DNA from: Sellimonas sp963559135
GTDB taxonomy: Bacteria; Bacillota; Clostridia; Lachnospirales; Lachnospiraceae
DNA: 60,659 nt
Reading direction: 5' to 3'
NCBI GenBank assembly: GCA_963559135.1
Contig: CAUWJP010000017.1
Span: 1 to 60,659, forward strand
A program made the translations under genes and the position numbers. Positions 25,617-37,995 of the stretch are shown here, piece by piece (position 1 is the stretch's first letter; the number at the start of each line of letters is the position of its first letter). The notes below the pieces were generated by a model that worked only from the letters and a program-made list of their open reading frames with translations, made no database searches and was not told the DNA's origin.

Positions 25617-28600
25617 TTATTCTTCTTCCAGTTCTTCTGTTATGATTTCTTCACTGCCATCTGCAAGCTCATCTGTCAGTTCTTCTGCGAAATCCATATC
25701 TGTTTCTCCTGATTCTTTCACTTCAACGGATGCCTCTTCGGATGCCTCTTCATTTTCACGAACCTTTTCTTCAGCTTCTCTGCGCAGACGTGCTTCTTCT
25801 TCTTTCTGAGCTTCGATCATCGCATCTGTATTCAGCTTGATATTGCGGTATTTGCTCATACCGGTACCCACCGGAATCAGTTTACCGATGATAACGTTCT
25901 CTTTCAGACCGATCAGCGGATCGACTTTTCCTTTGATGGCTGCCTCAGTGAGGACTTTCGTTGTTTCCTGGAAGGAAGCTGCGGAAAGGAAGGAGTTTGT
26001 AGCAAGTGCTGCCTTGGTAATACCAAGCATGATCTGCTCTCCGGTAGCCGGCTCTTTTCCTTCAGCCACAAGTTCTTTATTTTTGTCCTCGAATTCAAGG
26101 GCGTCTACCATAGTGCCCGGAAGGAATTCAGAATCTCCGTTTTCCTCGATGCGGACTTTCTTCAGCATCTGACGCACAATGACTTCGATGTGCTTATCGT
26201 TGATATCTACACCCTGCAGACGGTATACTCTCTGTACTTCCTGGATCATATAATCCTGTACAGCACGCAGACCTTTGATTCTCAGGATGTCATGTGGGTT
26301 GACACTACCTTCTGTCAGCTCATCTCCGGCTCCCAGTTCCGCGCCGTCCTGAATCTTGATTCTGGAACCGTACGGAATGAGGTATGCCTTGGATTCCCCT
26401 GTCTCATTGTTGGTAACGATGATCTCACGTTTCTTCTTTGTATCGTTGATCGTTGCTTTTCCAGCGAACTCTGTGATAATCGCAAGTCCCTTCGGCTTTC
26501 TTGCCTCGAAAAGCTCTTCGACACGAGGAAGACCCTGTGTGATATCGTCACCAGCAACTCCACCTGTATGGAAGGTACGCATTGTAAGCTGTGTACCAGG
26601 CTCACCGATGGACTGAGCGGCGATGATTCCGACTGCCTCTCCAACCTGAACAGGTTCTCCTGTTGCCATGTTGGCACCGTAACATTTTGCACAGACACCA
26701 AGATGGGATTTACATGTCAGGATTGTACGGATCTTCACCTTTTTAATCTCATTACCATTTTCATCTACACCTTTTGTTACGATCGCAGCCGCACGTTTCG
26801 GTGTGATCATGTGATTTGCCTTAACAATCACATTACCTTCTTTGTCACAGATTGTCTCGCAGGAATAACGTCCTGTGATACGCTCCTGAAGGCTTTCAAT
26901 CTCTTCGTTTCCGTCCGTAAATGCTTTGACATACATACCCGGAATTTCTTCTCCCTTTTCCACGCAGTCTACTTCGCGGATAGAAAGTTCCTGGGAAACG
27001 TCTACAAGACGTCTTGTCAGGTAACCGGAATCGGCTGTACGAAGCGCCGTATCAGACAGACCTTTACGTGCTCCGTGGGCGGACATGAAGTATTCCAGTA
27101 CGTCCAGACCTTCACGGAAGTTGGACTTGATTGGCAACTCGATCGTACGTCCGGTCGTATCTGCCATCAAACCACGCATACCGGCAAGCTGTTTGATCTG
27201 CTTGTCAGAACCACGGGCTCCGGAATCTGCCATCATGAAGATATTGTTGTATTTATCCAGTCCGGAAAGCAGTGCCTCAGTCAGGGCATCGTCAGTTGCT
27301 TTCCATGTTTCAACGACTTCTTTATAACGCTCCTCTTCTGTGATGAGACCACGTTTGAAGTTTCTCGTGATCTTATCTACCGTATCCTGCGCCTGCTGGA
27401 TCATTTCCGGCTTCTGCGGCGGAACGGTCATATCGGAGATGGATACTGTCATCGCAGCTCTTGTAGAGAACTTGTATCCGATGGATTTTACGTTATCAAG
27501 TACTTCTGCTGTTGCGGATGCACCATGTGTATTGATAACTTTTTCCAGGATCTTCTTTAACTGCTTCTTGCCGACATGGAAATCTACTTCCAAAAGAAGC
27601 TCATTTCCTTCTACAGTTCTATCCACGAATCCAAGATCCTGCGGAATGATTTCGTTGAAGAGGAACCGTCCCAGTGTGGACTCTACTGTTCCTGTCTTCA
27701 CAGTTCCATCCGGCATTGTCTTGGTGACACGCACCTTGATCCGTGAGTGCAGTGTAATTACCTGGTTTTCGTAAGCAAGGATTGCTTCGTTTACGCTCTT
27801 GAAGAACTTGCCTTCACCTTTCACTCCTGGTCTTTCCTGTGTCAGGTAGTAGATACCAAGTACCATATCCTGAGAAGGAACGGCTACCGGGCCACCGTCT
27901 GAAGGTTTCAGAAGGTTGTTCGGTGAAAGGAGAAGGAAACGGCACTCTGCCTGCGCTTCTACAGACAGCGGAAGATGAACCGCCATCTGGTCACCGTCGA
28001 AGTCGGCGTTGAACGCTGTACATACGAGCGGGTGAAGCTTGATTGCCTTACCTTCTACAAGAATCGGCTCGAATGCCTGGATACCTAGTCTGTGCAGTGT
28101 AGGAGCACGGTTCAACATAACCGGATGCTCTTTAATGACATCTTCCAGGACATCCCAGACTTCTGTCTGAAGTCTTTCTACCATTTTCTTTGCATTTTTA
28201 ATATTGTGTGCTGTACCGTTTGCAACAAGTTCTTTCATTACGAACGGTTTGAACAGCTCGATTGCCATTTCTTTCGGCAGACCGCACTGATAGATCTTCA
28301 GTTCCGGTCCGACTACGATAACAGAACGTCCGGAGTAGTCAACACGTTTTCCGAGCAGATTCTGACGGAAACGTCCGGACTTTCCTTTTAACATATCGGA
28401 AAGAGATTTCAGGGCACGGTTTCCCGGACCTGTAACCGGACGACCACGACGGCCATTGTCGATCAGGGCATCAACTGCCTCCTGAAGCATTCTCTTTTCG
28501 TTTCTTACAATGATATCCGGAGCTCCAAGCTCCAGAAGTCTTCTCAGACGGTTGTTACGGTTGATGATTCTTCTGTAGAGGTCATTTAAGTCAGATGTAG

Positions 28601-29372
28601 CAAAACGTCCTCCATCAAGCTGAACCATCGGACGAAGATCCGGCGGAATAACCGGGATGACCGTCATGATCATCCACTCCGGTTTGTTTCCGGATTCGCG
28701 GAACGCTTCCACAACTTCCAGACGTTTCACGATTCTTGCACGCTTCTGTCCGGTTGCTCCTTCCAGTCCCTCTCTTAACTCATGATATTCCTTTTCCAGA
28801 TCAATATTCTTTAACAGTTCCTGAACCGCTTCCGCACCCATGCCGACACGAAATGCGCTTCCCCATTTTTCTCTTGCTTCCTGATATTCCTGTTCGGAGA
28901 GCACCTGTTTGTACTGCAAATCTGTCTCCCCTTTGTCGAGTACAATGTAAGAAGCAAAGTACAGTACTTTCTCCAGTGTTCTCGGAGAAAGGTCAAGAAT
29001 CAGTCCCATCCGGCTCGGGATTCCTTTAAAATACCAGATATGGGATACCGGAGCCGCCAGTGCGATATGTCCCATACGTTCACGGCGTACTGCAGATTTC
29101 GTAACCTCAACACCACAACGGTCACAGATCACACCTTTATAACGGATTTTCTTATATTTACCACAGTGACATTCCCAGTCCTTACTTGGTCCGAAAATGC
29201 GCTCGCAGAACAGCCCGTCGCGTTCCGGCTTCAAAGTTCTGTAGTTGATGGTCTCCGGCTTTGTTACCTCGCCTCTTGACCACTCCAGAATCTTTTCAGG
29301 TGATGCCAGCCCGATCTTGATCGCATCAAAGGTCATCGGCTGATACGTCGCTTCATTATTGTTTCCCGTCAT
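25617..29372 (-). CDS. rpoC: RNA polymerase beta' subunit
   Basis: Largest catalytic subunit of RNA polymerase, 1251 residues. The active-site Mg motif NADFDGDQMA is present, as are the N-terminal zinc site (CHC...CDRC, about residues 69-88) and the second zinc site (CKSHLGVCAKC). The trigger loop region (GIIAAQSIGEPGTQLTMRTFH) is intact. There is no large lineage insertion. The C-terminus is a long acidic tail (about the last 60 residues, mainly E, D, S), common in clostridia. GGGG is eight bases before the ATG, which lies 14 bases behind rpoB. Confidence 0.98.
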   Translation of the reverse strand: MTGNNNEATYQPMTFDAIKIGLASPEKILEWSRGEVTKPETINYRTLKPERDGLFCERIFGPSKDWECHCGKYKKIRYKGVICDRCGVEVTKSAVRRERMGHIALAAPVSHIWYFKGIPSRMGLILDLSPRTLEKVLYFASYIVLDKGETDLQYKQVLSEQEYQEAREKWGSAFRVGMGAEAVQELLKNIDLEKEYHELREGLEGATGQKRARIVKRLEVVEAFRESGNKPEWMIMTVIPVIPPDLRPMVQLDGGRFATSDLNDLYRRIINRNNRLRRLLELGAPDIIVRNEKRMLQEAVDALIDNGRRGRPVTGPGNRALKSLSDMLKGKSGRFRQNLLGKRVDYSGRSVIVVGPELKIYQCGLPKEMAIELFKPFVMKELVANGTAHNIKNAKKMVERLQTEVWDVLEDVIKEHPVMLNRAPTLHRLGIQAFEPILVEGKAIKLHPLVCTAFNADFDGDQMAVHLPLSVEAQAECRFLLLSPNNLLKPSDGGPVAVPSQDMVLGIYYLTQERPGVKGEGKFFKSVNEAILAYENQVITLHSRIKVRVTKTMPDGTVKTGTVESTLGRFLFNEIIPQDLGFVDRTVEGNELLLEVDFHVGKKQLKKILEKVINTHGASATAEVLDNVKSIGYKFSTRAAMTVSISDMTVPPQKPEMIQQAQDTVDKITRNFKRGLITEEERYKEVVETWKATDDALTEALLSGLDKYNNIFMMADSGARGSDKQIKQLAGMRGLMADTTGRTIELPIKSNFREGLDVLEYFMSAHGARKGLSDTALRTADSGYLTRRLVDVSQELSIREVDCVEKGEEIPGMYVKAFTDGNEEIESLQERITGRYSCETICDKEGNVIVKANHMITPKRAAAIVTKGVDENGNEIKKVKIRTILTCKSHLGVCAKCYGANMATGEPVQVGEAVGIIAAQSIGEPGTQLTMRTFHTGGVAGDDITQGLPRVEELFEARKPKGLAIITEFAGKATINDTKKKREIIVTNNETGESKAYLIPYGSRIKIQDGAELGAGDELTEGSVNPHDILRIKGLRAVQDYMIQEVQRVYRLQGVDINDKHIEVIVRQMLKKVRIEENGDSEFLPGTMVDALEFEDKNKELVAEGKEPATGEQIMLGITKAALATNSFLSAASFQETTKVLTEAAIKGKVDPLIGLKENVIIGKLIPVGTGMSKYRNIKLNTDAMIEAQKEEEARLRREAEEKVRENEEASEEASVEVKESGETDMDFAEELTDELADGSEEIITEELEEE

Positions 29373-29386
29373 TACGGCACCCCTTT

Positions 29387-33256
<3,870 letters not shown>

Positions 33257-33376
33257 TGACGTTTCACTCCTTGTATTATTATTCTTGTGAAAATCACCAG
33301 TTTTCATAGTTTATCGTGGGAATTTCAAGCATTTTCAGCTCTCTTCACAGCCCATCTTCCCACAATAGTGCATTTT

Positions 33377-33406
33377 ATTGTATCACAAGCATATTGCACG
33401 TGTCAA
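33377..33406 (-). promoter_or_regulatory. Promoter of rpoBC
   Basis: On the minus strand TTGACA, an 18-base spacer and TACAAT, followed by about 115 bases of leader before rpoB. The perfect -35 box supports a strong independent promoter. Confidence 0.8.
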
Positions 33407-33431
33407 GAAAATTTTTTATTTTTTTCACCCC

Positions 33432-33479
33432 TTGTAATTTTACACATATTATGTTATGTTGATAATGAGAATTGTTACT
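33432..33479 (+). promoter_or_regulatory. Promoter of ldh with Fur-box-like sequence
   Basis: TTGTAA (33432-33437), a 17-base spacer and TATGTT (33455-33460) face the ldh gene. Directly after the -10 box, 33461-33479 reads GATAATGAGAATTGTTACT, which agrees with the 19-bp Fur consensus at 14 positions. Promoter moderately sure; Fur control is inference. Confidence 0.45.
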
Positions 33480-33514
33480 ATTTTAGTGATTACATTTGTT
33501 TGGAGGAAACAGAT

Positions 33515-34456
33515 ATGATAAATATTAGAAAAGCCGCTATCATCGGCTGCGGATTTGTCGGAGCTTCATCCGCATTCAGCCTGGTACACAAAGGATTATT
33601 TTCAGAGCTGGTTCTGATTGATGCTAATCATGCCAAAGCAGAAGGCGAAGCCATGGATTTGAGTCATGGTCGGCCGTTCACTTCCCCTATGAAAATTTAC
33701 GCAGGAACTTATGACGACATCAGCGACTGTTCGCTGATTATCATTACAGCCGGCGCCAACCAGAAACCCGGCGAGACAAGACTGGATCTCGTCCACAAAA
33801 ATATAGCTATTTTCAAATCCATCATTCCTGAAATCACAAAAAGAAATTTTGAAGGGATCCTGCTGATCGTGGCAAATCCGGTGGACATTCTCACCTACGC
33901 CGCCCTCAAAATTTCCGGCTACCCAAAAGAACGGGTCCTTGGAAGCGGCACCGTGCTTGATTCCGCCCGTTTCCGCTACCTCTTAAGCGAGCATCTCAAT
34001 GTGGACAGCCGGAGCGTTCACGCCTATATTATCGGCGAACACGGCGATAGCGAGCTTGCCGTCTGGAGCAGTGCCAATGTATCCGGTATCGGCATCAATG
34101 ACTTCTGCGAGCTTCGCGGCCACTATGAGCATGATGAGGCCATGGACCGGATTTACCGGACCGTGCGGGACAGCGCTTACGAAATCATTGAGCGGAAAGG
34201 CGCCACCTACTACGGTGTTGCCATGGCGGTGAGCCGCATTGCAGAGAGCATTATCCGCAACGAGCACTCCGTACTCCCGGTTTCCAGTCTGATGGAGGGA
34301 GAATACGGACTCACGGATCTTTGCATCAGCGTTCCTACGATCGTCTCCGCGAAAGGTGCCGAGCAGGTACTGGAAATCCCGCTGAGCCAAGAAGAAAAAG
34401 AAAAACTTCTGAAATCAGCTGCAGAATTAAAGAAGGTTCTTGACTCTGCCATTTGA
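33515..34456 (+). CDS. ldh: L-lactate dehydrogenase
   Basis: NAD-dependent reduction of pyruvate to lactate at the end of fermentation. 313 residues of the LDH/MDH fold. G11, G13 and G16 form the dinucleotide motif, D36 is the NAD-selecting acid, and H176 in IIGEHGDSE is the catalytic base. The loop GANQKPGETR has Gln at the selectivity position (Q83), which means lactate rather than malate dehydrogenase (Arg there). TTGGAGGAAACAGAT precedes the ATG at 33515; longer upstream reading in frame covers the promoter and is not used. It sits between rpoB and a YczE-like gene, where rplL would normally be the rpoB neighbour. Confidence 0.9.
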   Translation: MINIRKAAIIGCGFVGASSAFSLVHKGLFSELVLIDANHAKAEGEAMDLSHGRPFTSPMKIYAGTYDDISDCSLIIITAGANQKPGETRLDLVHKNIAIFKSIIPEITKRNFEGILLIVANPVDILTYAALKISGYPKERVLGSGTVLDSARFRYLLSEHLNVDSRSVHAYIIGEHGDSELAVWSSANVSGIGINDFCELRGHYEHDEAMDRIYRTVRDSAYEIIERKGATYYGVAMAVSRIAESIIRNEHSVLPVSSLMEGEYGLTDLCISVPTIVSAKGAEQVLEIPLSQEEKEKLLKSAAELKKVLDSAI

Positions 34457-34514
34457 CAAATCTCTGCCAATACCTCTAAAATAGAAATGCTACCAGCTTT
34501 ATGGTAGCATTTCT
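34453..34514 (+). promoter_or_regulatory. Promoter with 13-bp palindromic operator
   Basis: TTGACA (34453-34458, overlapping the ldh stop codon), an 18-base spacer and TAAAAT (34477-34482) form a near-perfect promoter. From the base after the -10 box, AGAAATGCTACCA (34483-34495) and TGGTAGCATTTCT (34502-34514) make a perfect 13-bp inverted repeat around six bases. The start of transcription falls in its left arm, so the palindrome is more likely a DNA operator than an RNA terminator; no T-run follows. Confidence 0.65.
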
Positions 34515-34536
34515 TAGAAGGAAGGCAGGAATTTTC

Positions 34537-35271
34537 ATGAAACAATCTACATTCTTCCGGGTACTGTTCTATATCATCGGTCTTCTGGTGCTTGCCCTGG
34601 TCCTCACCCTGAACACCAAGACAGGACTCGGAGTATCACCTATTATCTCAGTCGCATACAGTACAGCCGTCATCTCCGGACACAATTTCGGCAACATGAC
34701 TCTTGCTCTCTATTCCCTCTTTGTTGCCATTGAGCTTATTCTTCATCTCATAAGAGAGCACCGCTATGTAGAAGAATCGCACGGCGCACTGGTCCAGGCA
34801 GGAAAGCGTGACAGGAAACTGATTTTCCTGATGGACATTCTACAAATCCCTTTAAGTCTCATTTTTACACGGTTTCTCAATGTATTTTCCGCTTTGATCC
34901 CGGATCTTTACTCCGGTTCAGAAAGCAGCGCAGGGGAAATGATTTTCCGCGTCATTGTTCTGGTCATCGCAATCATTCTAACTGGAATCGGAGCTGCCAT
35001 GTCCCTGAATATGCGCATCGTCCCGAATCCAGGTGATGGAATTGTTCAGGCCATCGCAGATACGGCACACAAAAGCGTCGGCTTTACCAAAAACTGCTTC
35101 GACGTGCTCAATATTTCCATCACAATCACACTAAGCCTTATTGCCGCAGGGCATCTGGTAGGCATCGGCGTCGGCACAATTCTTGCCATGATCGGAGTTG
35201 GACGCACAATTGCCATCTTCAACCACTTTACATACGACAAGATGAAACAGCTGGCTGGCATCGAAGACTAA
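34537..35271 (+). CDS. YczE/YitT-like membrane protein (DUF6198 type)
   Basis: A 244-residue membrane protein with about six to seven hydrophobic segments. The start LFYIIGLLVLALVLTLNTKTGLGVSPI and the later NPGDGIVQAIA..G.S.G..KN.FD match the YczE/YyaS/YitT-like group of unknown function. In Bacillus such genes often sit beside MocR regulators, but none is here. AGGA lies eight bases before the ATG at 34537. It has its own promoter with a strong palindromic operator, so it is specifically regulated although it follows ldh. Confidence 0.78.
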   Translation: MKQSTFFRVLFYIIGLLVLALVLTLNTKTGLGVSPIISVAYSTAVISGHNFGNMTLALYSLFVAIELILHLIREHRYVEESHGALVQAGKRDRKLIFLMDILQIPLSLIFTRFLNVFSALIPDLYSGSESSAGEMIFRVIVLVIAIILTGIGAAMSLNMRIVPNPGDGIVQAIADTAHKSVGFTKNCFDVLNISITITLSLIAAGHLVGIGVGTILAMIGVGRTIAIFNHFTYDKMKQLAGIED

Positions 35272-35299
35272 CCTGGTCAGAACGTTCTTTTTCTGACAC

Positions 35300-35362
35300 A
35301 AAAATCCCCTTCGGAAATCCGTACGTTATAGGCGCCGATTTTTTCCAAAGGGGATTTTTTAT
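35300..35362. terminator. Bidirectional terminator
   Basis: AAAATCCCCTT (35301-35311) pairs with AAGGGGATTTT (35348-35358), with inner GGAAA/TTTCC pairing, and TTTTTT or T-rich tracts occur on both sides. It separates the convergent YczE-like and amidohydrolase genes. Confidence 0.75.
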
Positions 35363-35373
35363 TTCAGAATGAT

Positions 35374-36591
35374 TTATACAAATCTTACTCCTTGTGAATA
35401 TACAGTTTTTCCGCCAAGGTATACCGTATTGACATTATACACACAGGAGATGTCTTTACTCAGATCTCCGTCTACTACAAGAATGTCCGCCAGGAGCCCT
35501 TCCTTGATCATACCAAGTTCATCTTCTCTTCCAAGAACTTTTGCAGGGTTTGCTGTGGATGTCTGGATCGCTTGCACCGGCGTGATTCCATATTTTACCA
35601 TCAGTTCCATTTCCTGAGCGATCGGGAGAACCGGAGCGCCGTACATCACCATATCACTTCCCGTACAGACAGTTACGCCCGTATCGTAAAGTTCTTTAAA
35701 ATGATCACGGTAGGATTCATATGCCGGTTCATAGAACTGATAATCTCTCTGCTCTTTTGCAGCAACCGGATCGTTGAATACGTCTGCGTTTCCTTCTTCA
35801 ATGTTCTTTTTGCATACTTCATATAAATATGTATAAGCAAAAATCGTCGGTGTCCATGCAATTCCTTTTTCTTTCATCTGCTGTGCCTGCTCTACTGTCA
35901 GAAATGTTCCGTGTTCAATCGTATCGAATCCGGCATCAATACACATCTGAATGGATGGATGAGTTCCCGCATGAACAACACATTTGATTCCTCTTCTATG
36001 GCATTCATCTGCTGCCGCATCTAATTCTTCCTGTGTATATTCCGGAATATGGGAACGGTGGCTTGTAAGCAGCTTGATCCATTCTGCGCCGTCTCTTCTC
36101 TGTTTTCTGATCTCTTTGCGAATTGCCCATGGTCCATCCACTTCAATAACTTCATCCCAGCAGTGTCCGCCGGTCATGCACATTCCCTCTCCCACATGTG
36201 TAATACGAGGAATCGTGATAAAGCCTTTCTCCTCTGCCATTTTGAGTGTCTTGCACACCCCATGCGGAGAATAGCAGTCTCTGATACTTGTGATTCCTTT
36301 CGTAAATGCTGCCTGCGCATGCTGAAGTGCATACATCATAATCATCTGATCATTATAATTAAAGCTGTCCGGCTGACTATACCAGTATCCCAGGTGCGCA
36401 TGCATATCTGTAAGCCCAGGTAAAATCGTTGCGTCCCCATAATCTTTTACTTCTTCATCCGGATACAGAGCAGTCAGCTCTTCCTTCTTACCTACTTTTA
36501 CAATTTTACCATTCTTTCCGATCAGCACCGCTGCCTTATCAAGCACTGTACTGCCATCTCCCGTGATCAGATGTTCCGCTGCAATTATCAT
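35374..36591 (-). CDS. Amidohydrolase-superfamily protein
   Basis: A 405-residue metal-dependent hydrolase of the imidazolonepropionase/prolidase-like branch. Ligands are readable: H64 and H66 (DMHAH), K173 (WIKLLT, likely carboxylated), H207 (VVHAG), H227 (TIEHG) and D313 (GSDM). Such proteins act on N-acyl amino acids, dipeptides or cyclic amides; the substrate here is unknown. No signal peptide. AAGGAGG is eight bases before the ATG. A clear promoter upstream and the rplL terminator show that it is a single-gene unit although it follows rplL in the same direction. Confidence 0.85.
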   Translation of the reverse strand: MIIAAEHLITGDGSTVLDKAAVLIGKNGKIVKVGKKEELTALYPDEEVKDYGDATILPGLTDMHAHLGYWYSQPDSFNYNDQMIMMYALQHAQAAFTKGITSIRDCYSPHGVCKTLKMAEEKGFITIPRITHVGEGMCMTGGHCWDEVIEVDGPWAIRKEIRKQRRDGAEWIKLLTSHRSHIPEYTQEELDAAADECHRRGIKCVVHAGTHPSIQMCIDAGFDTIEHGTFLTVEQAQQMKEKGIAWTPTIFAYTYLYEVCKKNIEEGNADVFNDPVAAKEQRDYQFYEPAYESYRDHFKELYDTGVTVCTGSDMVMYGAPVLPIAQEMELMVKYGITPVQAIQTSTANPAKVLGREDELGMIKEGLLADILVVDGDLSKDISCVYNVNTVYLGGKTVYSQGVRFV

Positions 36592-36668
36592 GTCATTTTC
36601 CTCCTTGATTCCATACTGCCATATAATACTTCTCTTCCATTTAAAATAGAAGCTATCCTATATCACTT

Positions 36669-36697
36669 ATTATAATGTACAATTAATTTCATTACAA
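36669..36697 (-). promoter_or_regulatory. Promoter of the amidohydrolase gene
   Basis: On the minus strand TTGTAA, a 17-base spacer and a perfect TATAAT, about 70 bases before the start codon. Confidence 0.75.
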
Positions 36698-36749
36698 CGG
36701 ATAAAAAGCATACATTTTGCACAATTTGCAATATCAGAATGAAAAATAC

Positions 36750-36783
36750 AAAAAATGGCAGGATTCCTTACGAATCCTGCCAT
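36750..36783 (-). terminator. Terminator of rplJ-rplL
   Basis: On the minus strand ATGGCAGGATTC and GAATCCTGCCAT make a twelve-pair stem around a short loop, followed by TTTTTTG. It lies 20 bases after the rplL stop and cuts rplJL off from everything downstream. Confidence 0.93.
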
Positions 36784-36802
36784 CTTAATTCCATCAACGA
36801 AA

Positions 36803-37177
36803 TTATTTAACGTTAACTTCAGCGCCTTCTCCTTCGAGTTTAGCTTTGATTTCTTCAGCTTCTTCTTTGGATACAGCTTCTTTTACTACCTTCGGAGCGT
36901 TGTCAACAAGGTCTTTTGCTTCTTTTAATCCAAGTCCTGTGATTTCACGAACAACTTTAATTACTTTAACTTTGGAAGCACCTGCAGAAACAAGTTCTAC
37001 GTCGAACTCTGTCTTTTCTTCAGCTGCTGCTGCTTCTCCGCCTGCTGCTGCTACAACAACACCTGCTGCTGCGGATACACCAAATTCTTCTTCACATGCT
37101 TTTACTAAATCGTTTAATTCTAATACAGATAATTCTTTGATAGCTTCAATAAATTCAGCTGTTGTTAATTTTGCCAT
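36803..37177 (-). CDS. rplL: 50S ribosomal protein L7/L12
   Basis: L7/L12 dimers form the flexible stalk that recruits translation factors. 124 residues. N-terminal dimer domain (MAKLTTAEFIEAIKELSVLEL), Ala/Gly-rich hinge (AAAGVVVAAAGGEAAAAEEK, about 37-56) and C-terminal factor-binding domain with KIKVVREITGLGLKEAKDLV-type sequence. GGAGG is eight bases before the ATG at 37177; a longer frame five codons upstream is rejected as it runs through the ribosome site. It lies 60 bases behind rplJ and is followed by a strong terminator instead of rpoB. Confidence 0.98.
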   Translation of the reverse strand: MAKLTTAEFIEAIKELSVLELNDLVKACEEEFGVSAAAGVVVAAAGGEAAAAEEKTEFDVELVSAGASKVKVIKVVREITGLGLKEAKDLVDNAPKVVKEAVSKEEAEEIKAKLEGEGAEVNVK

Positions 37178-37237
37178 TTTATTTACCTCCATATTTTGTA
37201 TCGGTTTTGCTCTCTTGAATCAATGATTCTGAATCAA

Positions 37238-37789
37238 TTACTCAGCTGGTGTTTCAGCTGCTTCTTCTGCCGGAGCTTCCTCTGCTGCTGCCTCGCACGC
37301 CTCTGCTCCACCCTGTTCAGCGATCTGATTAAGTACACGAGCAAGATTTGTGATAGGTGACTGTAAGCTTCCAAGCAATTTGGAAAGAAGCTCTTCTCTT
37401 GAAGGAATCTTGGAAAGTTCTGTGATTCCTGCTGCATCGTAAACTGTTCCTTCTACGACACCGGCTTTTACTTCAAGAGCCTCTGCTGTCTTAGCGAACT
37501 TGCAGATGATTCTTGCCGGAGCTGTAGCGTCGTCTTTAGATACAACCATTGCGCTTGGTCCTTCCAGGTATTCTTCCAGACCTGCGAAATCCGTACCTTC
37601 AAAAGCTCTTTTCATCATTGTGTTCTTGCAGACTTTGTAAATGACACCTGCTTCTCTTAACTGTTTACGCAGTTCTGTGTCCTGTGCTACTGTAAGTCCA
37701 CGGTAGTCAACAATAACAACTGACTGTGCATCCTTGATGTCATCAGCGATCGCCTGCACGATTGGCTGTTTTAATTCCACTTTTGCCAC
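37238..37789 (-). CDS. rplJ: 50S ribosomal protein L10
   Basis: L10 anchors the L7/L12 stalk to 23S rRNA. 183 residues: N-terminal RNA-binding domain with VVIVDYRGLTV (about 24-34) and Y.V.KN.M..A, then a C-terminal helix for L12 dimers; the end is a long Ala/Glu-rich tail (AAEEAPAEEAAETPAE type). The start is GTG at 37789, ten bases after GGAGG, with no better ATG. It is preceded by an L10 leader with terminator, so it is feedback regulated. The usual upstream genes rplK and rplA are absent. Confidence 0.97.
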   Translation of the reverse strand: MAKVELKQPIVQAIADDIKDAQSVVIVDYRGLTVAQDTELRKQLREAGVIYKVCKNTMMKRAFEGTDFAGLEEYLEGPSAMVVSKDDATAPARIICKFAKTAEALEVKAGVVEGTVYDAAGITELSKIPSREELLSKLLGSLQSPITNLARVLNQIAEQGGAEACEAAAEEAPAEEAAETPAE

Positions 37790-37827
37790 GATTAACGCAC
37801 CTCCTTGTAGTATTTGTGAGCTGCCAG

Positions 37828-37943
37828 AAAAAAACCTCTCTGCAAAAAGACAGAGAGGTCAACATTCAAGTAAAGAATTTTGTCTTCCTCGGTAGGCGTT
37901 TTGATCCTTATGCCATCCGGCACCTACTGTCTTCGGCAGTTAC
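37828..37943 (-). ncRNA. L10 leader (ribosomal protein autoregulation)
   Basis: The 5' leader of rplJ shows the conserved core GAAGACAGTAGGTGC, then AACGCCTACCGAGGAAGAC, followed by a terminator hairpin (ACCTCTCTG with CAGAGAGGT, 37859-37834) and TTTTTTT (37834-37828). This is the Firmicutes L10 leader (RF00557 type): L10(L12)4 binding would promote early termination. Confidence 0.88.
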
Positions 37944-37949
37944 TTCGTA

Positions 37950-37978
37950 ATCATACCATATATATCCGTGGTTGTCAA
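37950..37978 (-). promoter_or_regulatory. Promoter of rplJ-rplL
   Basis: On the minus strand TTGACA, a 17-base spacer and TATGAT, only 18 bases after the stop codon of the MFS gene. Confidence 0.85.
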
Positions 37979-37995
37979 TATTTTTTTGATATTTT

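Noticed and set aside
26190..27560. Long plus-strand open frame opposite rpoC
   Set aside because: Cys-rich, unstructured-looking translation that follows from the rpoC codon bias; no start signal or family resemblance.
34483..34514. Palindrome after ldh as a simple rho-independent terminator
   Set aside because: No T-run follows, and a near-consensus promoter places the transcription start inside its left arm; operator preferred.
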